Of a stretch of 64,000 bases of DNA, positions 16,834-25,489 are shown piece by piece (position 1 is the first letter of the stretch; every line of letters begins with the position of its first letter). Position numbers and translations under genes: made by a program. The DNA lies in contig NZ_VCPE01000001.1 in assembly GCF_005938105.1 (NCBI RefSeq), forward strand, positions 372,001 through 436,000. The letters run 5' to 3'. This DNA comes from Brucella haematophila. Its GTDB lineage: Bacteria > Pseudomonadota > Alphaproteobacteria > Rhizobiales > Rhizobiaceae. The notes beneath the pieces are model-generated. The model made no database searches, was not told where the DNA came from, and saw only the letters and a program-made list of their open reading frames with translations.

Positions 16834-17808
16834 ATGCATGTTTTGATTATCGGCGCGGCAGGAATGGTTGGCCGCAAGCTTTCCGAAGCAATTGCTCGAG
16901 ACGGCGGCATTGACGGAAAGCCCGTCGAACAACTGACGCTGGTGGATGTGATTGCTCCGACGCCGCCAGAAGGCTTTACCGGCACAGTCCATGCAAGCGC
17001 CGGGGATATTTCCGACCCCGCTGTCACACGCGCGCTGATTGCCAAGCGTCCGGACCTTATCTTTCATCTCGCCGCCATCGTTTCCGGGGAAGCGGAGCTC
17101 GATTTCGACAAGGGCTATGCGATCAATCTCGACGGCACGCGCTATCTGCTCGAAGCGATCCGCAAGGAAGGCGAAAAAGCGCCGTACAAGCCGCGCGTTG
17201 TCTTCACATCGTCCATTGCCGTGTTCGGTTCGCCGTTCCCGGAAAAGATCGACGACGAGTTCTTCCTGACGCCGCGCACCAGCTATGGCGCGCAGAAGGC
17301 AATCGGCGAACTGCTGCTCGCAGATTATGCCCGCAAAGGCTTTCTGGATGGCATCGGCATTCGTCTGCCAACGGTCTGCATTCGTCCCGGCAAGCCAAAC
17401 AAGGCGGCATCAGGCTTCTTCTCGAATATTCTTCGCGAACCTCTGGTCGGGCAGGAAGCGATCCTGCCGGTCGATGAATCGGTGCGGCATTGGCATGTAA
17501 GCCCGCGCCGCGCGGTTGGCTTCCTGCTGCACGCTGCGACCATCGATCTGGCTAAAGTCGGTCATCGCTGCGTTCTGAACATGCCGGGTTTGTCTGCCAC
17601 CGTTGGCGAGCAGATTGAAGCCCTGCGCCGTGTCGCTGGCGACAAGGCAGTTGCGCTCATCCGTCGCCAGTCCGATCCGTTGATCGAAAGCATCGTGTCC
17701 GGATGGGCACAGGATTTCGATGCAAGCCGCGCCACCGCGCTTGGTTTCGTGGGCGACAAGTCCTTCGATGAAATCATCCGCATCCATATCGAGGATGAGC
17801 TCTCCTAG
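16834..17808 (+). CDS. denD: D-erythronate dehydrogenase
   Basis: 324 residues of the NAD-dependent epimerase/dehydratase-type extended SDRs. The GAAGMVG nucleotide motif is at 7-13, the catalytic triad includes SS(I) in VVFTSSIAVFG and Y-x3-K in SYGAQK. The RLPTVCIRPGKPNKAASGF segment is characteristic of DenD. It oxidises D-erythronate to the 2-oxo acid in the pathway completed by otnI, otnK and otnC. The adjacent genes fit this order exactly. I start at 16834 (MHVLIIG) after AAAGG. Confidence 0.9.
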   Translation: MHVLIIGAAGMVGRKLSEAIARDGGIDGKPVEQLTLVDVIAPTPPEGFTGTVHASAGDISDPAVTRALIAKRPDLIFHLAAIVSGEAELDFDKGYAINLDGTRYLLEAIRKEGEKAPYKPRVVFTSSIAVFGSPFPEKIDDEFFLTPRTSYGAQKAIGELLLADYARKGFLDGIGIRLPTVCIRPGKPNKAASGFFSNILREPLVGQEAILPVDESVRHWHVSPRRAVGFLLHAATIDLAKVGHRCVLNMPGLSATVGEQIEALRRVAGDKAVALIRRQSDPLIESIVSGWAQDFDASRATALGFVGDKSFDEIIRIHIEDELS

Positions 17809-17866
17809 AGCCTGAACGGCCTCGATATCCATGGGCGGTAACGTAGAAAATAACGGGAGGTTTCGC

Positions 17867-18781
17867 ATGGCGCCGGGCAATACGGCAACCGTGATTGGTC
17901 TTGGCTCGATGGGGTGGGGCGCTGCCCTGTCCCTGTTGCGCGCAGGTTTTCACGTCAAGGGCGTGGATATCCGCGACGAAGTGCTGAAGCGGTTTGCGGC
18001 GGAAGGTGGCGAAGCTTTTTCCGCGCCAGTGGATGCGGGCAAAAGCGATGTCGTCTTTGTCTTCGTGGTCAATTCCGATCAGGCGAAGGAAGTGCTGTTT
18101 GGCCCGAAAGGCGCGGTGCAGACCGCTGCACCTGGCACGGTGTTTCTCCTATGCGTAACGATGGCGCCGAGTGTCACGGTCGAGATCGCAGCCAAGCTTG
18201 AAGCCGCGGGCATGGCGGTCATCGATGCGCCGGTTTCCGGCGGCTTTCAAAAGGCGCTGACTGGCGAAATGACAGTTATGGGGTCTGGTGCGGATGCGGC
18301 TTTCGCCAAAGCGTCATCTGCTCTTGACGCCGTTGCGGCCAAAGTGTTTCGGCTTGGCGAAGAGCCGGGCCTTGGCTCAAAAGTGAAGATGATCAATCAG
18401 TTACTGGCAGGTGTTCACATTGCTGCTGCCGCGGAAGCGTTGACGCTTGCCGCCAAGGTTGGCCTTGATTTGCAAACTGTGTTCGATGTTATCCGCGTTT
18501 CCGCTGGCTCATCATGGATGTTTGAAAATCGCGGGCCGCATATCGTCGATGGCGATTACACGCCGCGCTCTGCGGTCAATATTTTCGTCAAGGATATGGG
18601 CATCGTGACGGGCGAAGCATCCGATGCAGGCGGCTCCACGCCGTTGAGTGAAGCCGCACTGGCGCTGTTCAGTCAGGCGTCCGAAGCCGGTTTCGGCCTT
18701 GAAGATGATGCCGCCGTGGCCAAGATACTGGCCGCCCGTAGCGGCATTGTCCTGCCGGGCATGCCGGACACGGAGAAATAA
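17867..18781 (+). CDS. ltnD: L-threonate dehydrogenase
   Basis: 304 residues of the beta-hydroxyacid dehydrogenase family, with GLGSMG near residue 10, DAPVSGG, and KMINQLLAGVHIAAAAEA around the catalytic lysine, a wording typical of LtnD. It oxidises L-threonate at C2 to give 2-oxo-tetronate. GGGAGG precedes the ATG at 17867. It sits between denD and otnK. Tartronate semialdehyde reductase is the nearest alternative, but the flanking genes favour LtnD. Confidence 0.9.
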   Translation: MAPGNTATVIGLGSMGWGAALSLLRAGFHVKGVDIRDEVLKRFAAEGGEAFSAPVDAGKSDVVFVFVVNSDQAKEVLFGPKGAVQTAAPGTVFLLCVTMAPSVTVEIAAKLEAAGMAVIDAPVSGGFQKALTGEMTVMGSGADAAFAKASSALDAVAAKVFRLGEEPGLGSKVKMINQLLAGVHIAAAAEALTLAAKVGLDLQTVFDVIRVSAGSSWMFENRGPHIVDGDYTPRSAVNIFVKDMGIVTGEASDAGGSTPLSEAALALFSQASEAGFGLEDDAAVAKILAARSGIVLPGMPDTEK

Positions 18782-18783
18782 GT

Positions 18784-20064
18784 ATGGCTATCGTATTGGG
18801 CGCTATTGCCGATGACTTCACGGGAGCCACGGACCTCGCCGGGCTGTTGGCCCGCAGCGGTTTCCCGGTTTCGCTCCGCTTCGGATTGCCCGATGAAACG
18901 GAAGCACCCGATGCGGCAGCGACCGCGCCTTTCGAGATCATTGCGCTGAAATGCCGGACAATTCCCGTTGATGAGGCCGTCAGTCAGGTGCGTGCAGCCT
19001 ATGCGTGGCTGAAAGCAGCCGGTGCGCAGCGGTTCTACTGGAAATATTGCTCAACTTTCGACAGCACCGCAGAAGGCAATATAGGGCCGGTCGCCGAAGC
19101 TCTGATGGCTGATATCGGCACGTCGCAGACAATCTATTGTCCGGCTTTTCCAGAGAACGGCCGCAGCATTTTCATGGGGCATCTTTTCGTCGGTGAGCAG
19201 CCGCTGGATGAAAGCCCGATGAAGGATCATCCGCTGACGCCGATGCGGGATTCCAGTCTGGTACGGTTGCTGCAACCGCAGGTCAAAGGCGCGGTTGGGC
19301 TGGCCAATCGCCTCGTTGTGGCGCGCGGCGTTGATGCTTTGAAGACGCGGCTTTCGGAACTGGCCGGGCAGGGCGTGGCGCATGTTGTTGTCGATGCGGT
19401 TGCCGATGAAGATCTCGGAACCATTGCCGAGGCGACGCTGGATCTGCCTTTGCTCACCGGCGGCAGCGCGCTTGCCATGCCGTTGCCCGGCCTTCTCGCT
19501 AAAGCAGGACAATTGCGGCAAAGCAGACAAGAGGCGCAGGCGCCTGTTGTTGGCGAAGGCCAGATTGTGCTTTCCGGCAGCTGTTCGGCGATGACGCTGA
19601 AACAGGTCGCGCATTATGCGGACAGAGCCGCAAGCTACCGTCTCGATCCACTGGAACTGGCAGAGCATGGCGCAGGCGAGGCTGTCGCCTGGCTGCGGCA
19701 GCGTCCGCTGGAGGAGCCGAAGCTGATCTATGCCAGCGCGGAACCGGCATCGGTCCGTGCCGCGCAGGAAAAGCTCGGCGTGGAGCGCGCAGGCCGGATT
19801 GTCGAAGAGGCGCTTGCTGCGCTGGCACGTGAGGCTTTCAGCCTCGGCATTCGCCGTTTCGTGGTGGCGGGCGGTGAAACATCCGGCGCAGTCGCACAGT
19901 CGCTCGGCGTTTCCCGCGTGATGGTGGGGCAGGAGATCGCGCCCGGCGTTCCATGGACTTTCGCCTCGGTGGAAGGCGATACGGTCGCGCTTGCGCTCAA
20001 ATCCGGCAATTTCGGTTCCGAGACCTTCTTTGAAACGGCGCTGCGCAAGCTGGAGGCCGCATGA
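18784..20064 (+). CDS. otnK: 3-oxo-tetronate kinase
   Basis: 426 residues of the four-carbon acid sugar kinase family (DUF1537). The N-terminal IADDFTGATDLAG is the substrate-binding signature, and the C-terminal VVAGGETSGAVAQSLG is the nucleotide-binding half. It phosphorylates 3-oxo-tetronate at O4. Two bases separate it from ltnD, and it overlaps otnC by 4 bp. Confidence 0.93.
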   Translation: MAIVLGAIADDFTGATDLAGLLARSGFPVSLRFGLPDETEAPDAAATAPFEIIALKCRTIPVDEAVSQVRAAYAWLKAAGAQRFYWKYCSTFDSTAEGNIGPVAEALMADIGTSQTIYCPAFPENGRSIFMGHLFVGEQPLDESPMKDHPLTPMRDSSLVRLLQPQVKGAVGLANRLVVARGVDALKTRLSELAGQGVAHVVVDAVADEDLGTIAEATLDLPLLTGGSALAMPLPGLLAKAGQLRQSRQEAQAPVVGEGQIVLSGSCSAMTLKQVAHYADRAASYRLDPLELAEHGAGEAVAWLRQRPLEEPKLIYASAEPASVRAAQEKLGVERAGRIVEEALAALAREAFSLGIRRFVVAGGETSGAVAQSLGVSRVMVGQEIAPGVPWTFASVEGDTVALALKSGNFGSETFFETALRKLEAA

Positions 20065-20711
20065 GCGAAGAAGCGAAACTCCGCGAAAGCATATGCTTGA
20101 TGGCGAAGTCCATGTTCGACCGAGGGCTGACCGGTGGCTCGTCGGGCAATATTTCGGCGCGCCTGTCGGACGGACGGTTGCTCGTCACCCCGACCGGTAG
20201 TTCTTTCGGCAATCTCGATCCGTCAAGGCTGTCGCTTTTCGATCAGCAGGGCAACTTCGTCGGTGGCGACAAGCCGACCAAGGAAATGCCGTTGCACGCC
20301 GCTTTCTACGAAACGCGGGCGGCCAAAACGGGCGCTGTGGTGCATCTGCATTCCTGCCATTCCGTCGCGCTGTCCATGCTGCCGGATGTAGATCCGGACA
20401 ATATGCTGCCACCGCTGACGGCCTATTCGATCATGAAGCTCGGCAAGGTCAAGCTGCTGCCCTATTTCATCCCCGGCGATCCCGCCATGGGCGATGCGAT
20501 CCGCGGTCTGGCGGGCAAGCGAAGCGCCGTAATGCTGGCCAATCACGGGCCGGTCGTTGCCGCTAAAGATCTGGAAGCGGCTGTCTATGCCGTTGAAGAA
20601 CTTGAGGAAACGGCGAAGCTCGCCATGCTCACGCGCGGCCTGAAACCGAACATGCTGACAGAGGCGCAAATTCGCCAGATCGTCGACAAATTTGATGTGG
20701 AGTGGGATTGA
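20061..20711 (+). CDS. otnC: 3-oxo-tetronate 4-phosphate decarboxylase
   Basis: 216 residues of the class II aldolase/adducin family. Zinc-binding histidines are in VVHLHSCHS, with GGSSGNIS near residue 25 and MLANHGPVV later. It decarboxylates 3-oxo-tetronate 4-phosphate to dihydroxyacetone phosphate. Start and stop overlap or abut the neighbouring genes, showing tight operon organisation. Confidence 0.92.
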   Translation: MSEEAKLRESICLMAKSMFDRGLTGGSSGNISARLSDGRLLVTPTGSSFGNLDPSRLSLFDQQGNFVGGDKPTKEMPLHAAFYETRAAKTGAVVHLHSCHSVALSMLPDVDPDNMLPPLTAYSIMKLGKVKLLPYFIPGDPAMGDAIRGLAGKRSAVMLANHGPVVAAKDLEAAVYAVEELEETAKLAMLTRGLKPNMLTEAQIRQIVDKFDVEWD

Positions 20712-20712
20712 T

Positions 20713-21483
20713 ATGGCCAGTTTTTCAGCCAATCTCGGCTTTCTCTGGCAGGAATTGCCGCTGCCTGATGCCATTCGTGCGGCCAAAGCCGCCGGGTTCG
20801 ATGCCGTGGAATGCCACTGGCCCTATAATTTTGATGCGGGCGCGGTTGCGGCAGCGCTGCGTGAAACCGGGCTGACGATGCTCGGCCTCAACACAAGTCG
20901 CGGTAATGTCGAGGCCGGTGATAATGGTCTGGCAGCGATTCCGGGACGGGAAAACGAGGCGCAAGCAGCGATTCGTCAGGCAGTCGATTATGCGGTCGCG
21001 ATTGGCGCCCTCAATATCCATGTCATGGCGGGAAAGGCGGAAGGCGAGGCGGCGCACCGCACATTTGTCGCCAATCTTGCCTATGCCTGCGAACAGGCCG
21101 CTGCACATGACATAACGATCCTGATCGAGCCGCTCAATCACCGCGATGCGCCGGGATATTTTCTGAAGACATCGGGACAAGCCATTGTAATCATTAACCA
21201 AGTGGCAGCAAGCAACCTGAAATTGATGTTCGATTGCTACCACCTTCAGATCATGGAAGGCGATATCAGTAAGCGGTTGGAAGCGTTGCAACCGCATATC
21301 GGCCATGTCCAGATTGCCGCTGTACCTGACCGTGCAGAACCCGACCACGGGGAACTGGATTACCGGCATATCGTGCGTTTGCTCGATACGCTCGGCTATG
21401 AAAAGCCGGTTGGTGCCGAATATCGCCCGAAAACCACAACTGACGCCGGGCTGTCTTGGCTGTCGGAGTTGAAGGCTTTGTGA
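20713..21483 (+). CDS. otnI: 2-oxo-tetronate isomerase
   Basis: 256 residues of the hydroxypyruvate isomerase/xylose isomerase-like TIM-barrel family. It begins SFSANLGFLWQELPLPDAIR and contains LIEPLNHRDAPGYFL and the LMFDCYHLQIMEGD metal site. It converts 2-oxo- to 3-oxo-tetronate, feeding OtnK. I use the ATG at 20713, one base after the otnC stop. Last gene of the tetronate operon. Confidence 0.92.
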   Translation: MASFSANLGFLWQELPLPDAIRAAKAAGFDAVECHWPYNFDAGAVAAALRETGLTMLGLNTSRGNVEAGDNGLAAIPGRENEAQAAIRQAVDYAVAIGALNIHVMAGKAEGEAAHRTFVANLAYACEQAAAHDITILIEPLNHRDAPGYFLKTSGQAIVIINQVAASNLKLMFDCYHLQIMEGDISKRLEALQPHIGHVQIAAVPDRAEPDHGELDYRHIVRLLDTLGYEKPVGAEYRPKTTTDAGLSWLSELKAL

Positions 21484-21510
21484 TGATGGCAGCGGGTCGC
21501 GCAATCTCTT

Positions 21511-21615
21511 TAGCCAGAGCGCATTTCGATCTGATTGAATCAGATCGGCGCTCTAGCTATCTGTTTTCACGCACATATTTTCCGAAAACCGTTTCACACC
21601 TTTCGGGATGTGCTC
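21511..21615 (+). repeat. RIME-like dispersed palindromic repeat, copy 1
   Basis: GATCTGATT and AATCAGATC pair around one base, within outer arms AGAGCG/CGCTCT. This is followed by CCGAAAACCGTTTCACAC and TTTCGGGATG, a second hairpin. Related copies lie at 27383-27476 (same orientation) and 22771-22818 (inverse). The motif resembles the intergenic mosaic elements of rhizobia. Confidence 0.7.
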
Positions 21616-21673
21616 GAATGTTTCGCTATTGCGGCAAAACGAGATTGACTCACGGCGTTTGACCCGCCATCAA

Positions 21674-21687
21674 TGGACAAGTGGTCC
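21674..21687. promoter_or_regulatory. Putative operator of the tetronate GntR regulator, copy 2
   Basis: TGGACAAGTGGTCC contains the inverted repeat GGAC/GTCC and matches TGGACTAGTGG at 15992-16002. It is 234 bp upstream of the SDR-importer operon, suggesting shared control with the denD-otnI operon. Confidence 0.45.
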
Positions 21688-21920
21688 GTTCACCTTACCA
21701 GTTAAGGGTAGAACGGTACCGGCAGGGAATTGACGGCATACGCAGTAAGCGCGCCGAGTATCGGCTGCGCAGCATCGACCTAATATTGAAATTCGATAAT
21801 GCATGCAGGCCGAAGCATATCCGCCCTCCGGGTTACGAGGATCGACAGGATCTTGCTTCAATAGAAAATTCAGATTGAACGCGCTCTGAGGCCGGAGCCG
21901 CAACACGGAGGAATGCTGCG

Positions 21921-22697
21921 ATGAGTGAGGCAACAGGTGCGAAGAGTGGGGCCATTGCGCTTGTCACCGGCGGCGGTACAGGTGTGGGGCGCGCTATCGC
22001 CAAGGCCCTCGGAGCACAAGGTTATCATGTCGTGATTTCCGGTCGTCGCATCGATGTGCTGGAAAAGGCGGCGTCCGATCTTGCATCGCAAACCGGGGGA
22101 AGCTTTCACCCAATCGCAGCCGATGTGGGTGATCCGGTCGCCGTGCGCAAACTTTTCGATGCGATTGTTGAAAAGTTCGGGCGGCTCGATCTTCTGGTCA
22201 ACAATGCGGGCGTTCTCGTTCCAGGTGTGCCGCTTGAAGACGTCACATTCGAAGATTGGAGTGCGATTGTTGGCGCCAATCTGACGGGCGCATTTCTGTG
22301 CACCCAACAGGCTTTCCGGGTGATGAAAGCGCAAAATCCGCGTGGGGGCCGCATCATCAATAATGGGTCCATCTCTGCGACCACACCGCGCCCCAATTCG
22401 GCGCCTTATACCGCGACGAAGCACGCTATTGCGGGGCTCACCAAATCGACCGCGCTCGACGGTCGCAACTTCGATATCGCCTGCGGCCAGATCGATATCG
22501 GCAATGCCGCCAGCGATATGACGCAGAAGATTTCAACCGGTGTCATTCAGGCGAATGGAACCATGGCGGCGGAACCGACCATTGATCCGGCGCATGTCGC
22601 CAATGCGGTGGTCTATATGGCAAGCCTGCCGCTGGACGCCAATGTGCTGACCATGACCGTCATGGCAACCAAGATGCCCTTTGTGGGCCGCGGTTAA
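21921..22697 (+). CDS. SDR-family oxidoreductase
   Basis: 258 residues, classical [11 protein letters not shown] near residue 15, NNAGV, serine in NNGSIS and Y-x3-K in PYTATK. The end [19 protein letters not shown] recurs in a group of uncharacterised rhizobial SDRs. GGAGG precedes the start. It heads the operon with the carbohydrate importer that follows. With an operator shared with the tetronate operon, it may oxidise a polyol or lactone precursor of a tetronate; this is a guess. Confidence 0.85.
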   Translation: MSEATGAKSGAIALVTGGGTGVGRAIAKALGAQGYHVVISGRRIDVLEKAASDLASQTGGSFHPIAADVGDPVAVRKLFDAIVEKFGRLDLLVNNAGVLVPGVPLEDVTFEDWSAIVGANLTGAFLCTQQAFRVMKAQNPRGGRIINNGSISATTPRPNSAPYTATKHAIAGLTKSTALDGRNFDIACGQIDIGNAASDMTQKISTGVIQANGTMAAEPTIDPAHVANAVVYMASLPLDANVLTMTVMATKMPFVGRG

Positions 22698-22770
22698 AAA
22701 CCTGCGAAACAAGAACAGGCGCCGGAAGAGGAATTCGGCGCAGCAAATACCGAAGTAAGGAGAATATTCG

Positions 22771-22818
22771 CGCGTACGCATCCCGAGTGTGTGAAACGGT
22801 TTTCGGACAAGATGCGTA
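22771..22818 (-). repeat. RIME-like dispersed repeat, partial inverse copy
   Basis: On the minus strand it reads GCATCTTGTCCGAAAACCGT then TTCACACACTCGGGATGCG, matching the second hairpin of the repeats at 21511 and 27383. It lies between the SDR and the importer ATPase. Confidence 0.65.
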
Positions 22819-22900
22819 CCAGGGAAGATGGGCATGACGGAAGTGAGGAGCCGTTGTTCACATCTTCTGAAAAAACAGAATGCAGTCTGGGAGGAGATGC

Positions 22901-23968
22901 ATGGCCACTGTTCAGTTCGCCGAAGTGAAAAAGTCTTTCGGCAATTTCCCCGTCATCAAAGGCGTCAATATTGATATTGAAGACGGCGAGTTCGTCATTC
23001 TCGTCGGCCCCTCGGGTTGCGGAAAATCGACCTTGCTGCGCATGTTGGCCGGGCTGGAGAATATCTCCGGCGGCGAAATCCGCATCGGTGGACGACCGGT
23101 CAATAACCTGCCGCCCAAGGAACGCGATATCGCCATGGTGTTCCAGAACTATGCGCTCTATCCGCATATGACAGTCGCCAAGAACATGGCGTTCTCGCTG
23201 ATGCTGAATTCGGCACCGCAGGCGGAGATCGACAAGCGCGTGAATTATGCCGCGGGCATTCTGGGCCTGACCAATCTGCTCGACCGTTATCCACGTCAGC
23301 TTTCAGGCGGCCAGCGCCAGCGCGTGGCCATGGGCCGCGCCATCGTTCGCGATCCGCAGGTCTTCCTGTTCGATGAGCCTTTGTCGAACCTTGACGCCAA
23401 ATTGCGCGTGGCGATGCGTGCCGAGATCAAGGAACTGCATCACCGCTTGAAAACAACGACCGTTTACGTGACACACGACCAGATCGAGGCCATGACTATG
23501 GCCGACAAGATCGTCGTCATGCATGACGGCATTGTGGAACAGGTCGGTTCGCCGCTGGAACTCTATGACAATCCCAACAATCTGTTTGTAGCTGGCTTTA
23601 TCGGTTCCCCGGCCATGAACATGATCAAGGGCAAGCTTGATCCGCAAAATCCGCAGGTGTTCGTGGCTACCGATGGCACAAGGCTGCCATTGTCACGCAG
23701 CTATCCGCAGGCGGCGGGACGAGACCTCGTTTACGGCCTGCGTCCGGAATATATCCGGCTTGATGGTGCCGGGCTGGCTGCGCCCGTGGTGGTGATAGAA
23801 CCAACCGGCTATGAAACGCAGATGGTGGTGAATTTCGGTGGTACCGAAGTCACCTGTGTTTTCCGCGAGCGCGTCGATGTGCGCCCCGGAGAGGCGATCA
23901 ATATTTCGATCGATCCAGGCAATGTTCACCTTTTCGACGAAGAGAGTGGCATGCGTCTTATTGCATGA
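22901..23968 (+). CDS. Carbohydrate ABC transporter ATP-binding protein (UgpC/MalK type)
   Basis: 355 residues: Walker A GPSGCGKST, signature LSGGQRQRVAMGRA, Walker B VFLFDEPLSNLD, and a C-terminal TOBE domain with the RPEYIRL motif. This family energises importers for glycerol-3-phosphate, polyols and oligosaccharides. GGGAGGAG precedes the ATG at 22901. Binding protein and two permeases follow, so the ATPase comes first, unlike the other importers in the window. Confidence 0.92.
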   Translation: MATVQFAEVKKSFGNFPVIKGVNIDIEDGEFVILVGPSGCGKSTLLRMLAGLENISGGEIRIGGRPVNNLPPKERDIAMVFQNYALYPHMTVAKNMAFSLMLNSAPQAEIDKRVNYAAGILGLTNLLDRYPRQLSGGQRQRVAMGRAIVRDPQVFLFDEPLSNLDAKLRVAMRAEIKELHHRLKTTTVYVTHDQIEAMTMADKIVVMHDGIVEQVGSPLELYDNPNNLFVAGFIGSPAMNMIKGKLDPQNPQVFVATDGTRLPLSRSYPQAAGRDLVYGLRPEYIRLDGAGLAAPVVVIEPTGYETQMVVNFGGTEVTCVFRERVDVRPGEAINISIDPGNVHLFDEESGMRLIA

Positions 23969-24109
23969 ATTTACACAAGACACGCCGAAGGAGGGGAGAG
24001 CCCGAGGCTGTGTCTTTTCTGGGAAAGCGCATTTCACCAGATACCCGTTTTCGCCTGTAGGGACAGCGAATGCGGCGTAGCAAAGTCCCATTTTTGGAGG
24101 AGGAGCATA

Positions 24110-25420
24110 ATGACTATCAGAAGAAGAACATTCCTGACGGGAACGGCAAGTCTTGTTGGTGCCGCTGGTCTTTCGGGCATTGGCATTCGTCCATCTTTCG
24201 CAGCCGAACCGGAATATAAGCCGGAAGCTGGTGCAAGCCTGCGCGTGTTGCGCTGGACGCCTTTCGTGAAGGGCGACGAGGACAGCTGGCTCGCTAATAC
24301 CAAGAAGTTCACCGAAGCCACCGGCGTCGAAGTCCGTATCGACAAGGAAAGCTGGGAAGACATTCGTCCGAAGGCTGCGGTTGCCGCCAATGTGGGCTCC
24401 GGCCCCGATATTGTTATGTGCTGGTTCGACGATGCCCATCAATATCCCGACAAGCTGGTCGATCTGACCGAGCTTGGCACCTATCTCGACGGAAAATATG
24501 GCGGCTTCTATGACGGCCTCAAGGGTTACGCGACCCGTGATGGCAAGTTCATTGCCATGCCGCTGACGGCCATCGGCAATGCGATTGTCTATCGCGACAG
24601 CCATATGAAGGCGGCTGGTTTCAACGAGTTCCCGCAGGACACGAAAGGCTTCCTTGAGCTGTGCAAAGCCATGAAGGCCAAGGGAACGCCTGCCGGTTTC
24701 CCGCATGGCAAGGCTGTCGGTGACGGCAACAACTATGCGCATTGGCTGCTCTGGAGCCATGGTGCCCAGATGGTCGATGAAAGCGGTAAGGTGACGATCA
24801 ATTCGCCGGAAACGATTGCCGCCATCAACTATGCCAAGGAGCTTTACAAGACCTTCATTCCGGGTACGGAAAGCTGGCTCGACATCAATAACAACCGCGC
24901 TTTCCTTGCGGGCCAGGTGTCGCTGACGGCCAATGGCGTTTCTATCTATTACGCCGCGAAGAACGATCCGAAACTGGCGGAATTTGCGGCTGACATGCGC
25001 AGCACCAACTTCCCAGTCGGTCCGGTCGGCAAGAGCGTGGAGCTGCACCAGACCAGCTCGCTTCTGCTATTCAAGCACACGAAATATCCGGAAGCAGCCA
25101 AGGCTTACATCAAGTTCATGATGGAAGCCGACCAGATGAATGCCTGGCTCGAAGGCTCCAGCGCCTATTGCTGCCAGCCGCTCAAGGCGTTTGCAGATAA
25201 TCCGGTGTGGAAGTCCAATCCGATCCACGCGCCTTATGCCCGCGCTTCGGAAACGCTGCGCCCGAACGGCTATGCAGGCCCACTCGGCTATGCTTCGGCA
25301 GCCGTCATGGCCGACTATGTTCTGGTCGACATGTTCGCTGCCGCCGTCACAGGCGCGTCCACGCCGGAAGAAGCTGTCGCGAGCGCAGAAAAGCGCGCCA
25401 ACCGCTATTATCGCGTCTAG
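24110..25420 (+). CDS. Carbohydrate ABC transporter substrate-binding protein (family 1)
   Basis: 436 residues. The N-terminus RRRTFLTGTASLVGAAGLSG is a twin-arginine signal, so export in folded form is likely. The mature part fits extracellular solute-binding protein family 1 (DIVMCWFDDAHQYPDKLVDL, QTSSLLLFKHTKYPEAAKAY). The ligand cannot be named; a tetronate or its polyol precursor is suggested by the shared operator. GGAGGAGGAG lies right before the start, a very strong ribosome-binding site. Confidence 0.88.
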   Translation: MTIRRRTFLTGTASLVGAAGLSGIGIRPSFAAEPEYKPEAGASLRVLRWTPFVKGDEDSWLANTKKFTEATGVEVRIDKESWEDIRPKAAVAANVGSGPDIVMCWFDDAHQYPDKLVDLTELGTYLDGKYGGFYDGLKGYATRDGKFIAMPLTAIGNAIVYRDSHMKAAGFNEFPQDTKGFLELCKAMKAKGTPAGFPHGKAVGDGNNYAHWLLWSHGAQMVDESGKVTINSPETIAAINYAKELYKTFIPGTESWLDINNNRAFLAGQVSLTANGVSIYYAAKNDPKLAEFAADMRSTNFPVGPVGKSVELHQTSSLLLFKHTKYPEAAKAYIKFMMEADQMNAWLEGSSAYCCQPLKAFADNPVWKSNPIHAPYARASETLRPNGYAGPLGYASAAVMADYVLVDMFAAAVTGASTPEEAVASAEKRANRYYRV

Positions 25421-25431
25421 TCGCTAGAGCT

Positions 25432-25463
25432 GAGGCGCGAGGGTATACCCCGCGCCTCGTTTC
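25432..25463 (+). terminator. Strong intercistronic hairpin after the binding-protein gene
   Basis: GAGGCGCG (25432-25439) pairs with CGCGCCTC (25451-25458) around GGGTATACCC, itself a palindrome, and TTTC and TTTT follow. It has the form of an intrinsic terminator but lies inside the operon, 12 bp past the stop, and should reduce permease relative to binding-protein expression. Confidence 0.7.
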
Positions 25464-25489
25464 TTTTGTGGTTCTGGAGATGTGTATCC

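Larger units (their letters stand above)
21484..21920. other. 437-bp intergenic region with a repeat and an operator-like site
   Basis: It holds a palindromic dispersed repeat (21511-21615) and the operator-like site at 21674-21687. Short open frames on both strands (for example 21681-21878) have no ribosome-binding site and no recognisable product. The remainder, up to the GGAGG in front of 21921, shows nothing I can assign. Confidence 0.6.

Noticed and set aside
23693-25048. 451-residue open frame on the minus strand
   Set aside because: It spans the antisense of two real genes and the gap between them; no protein-like features.
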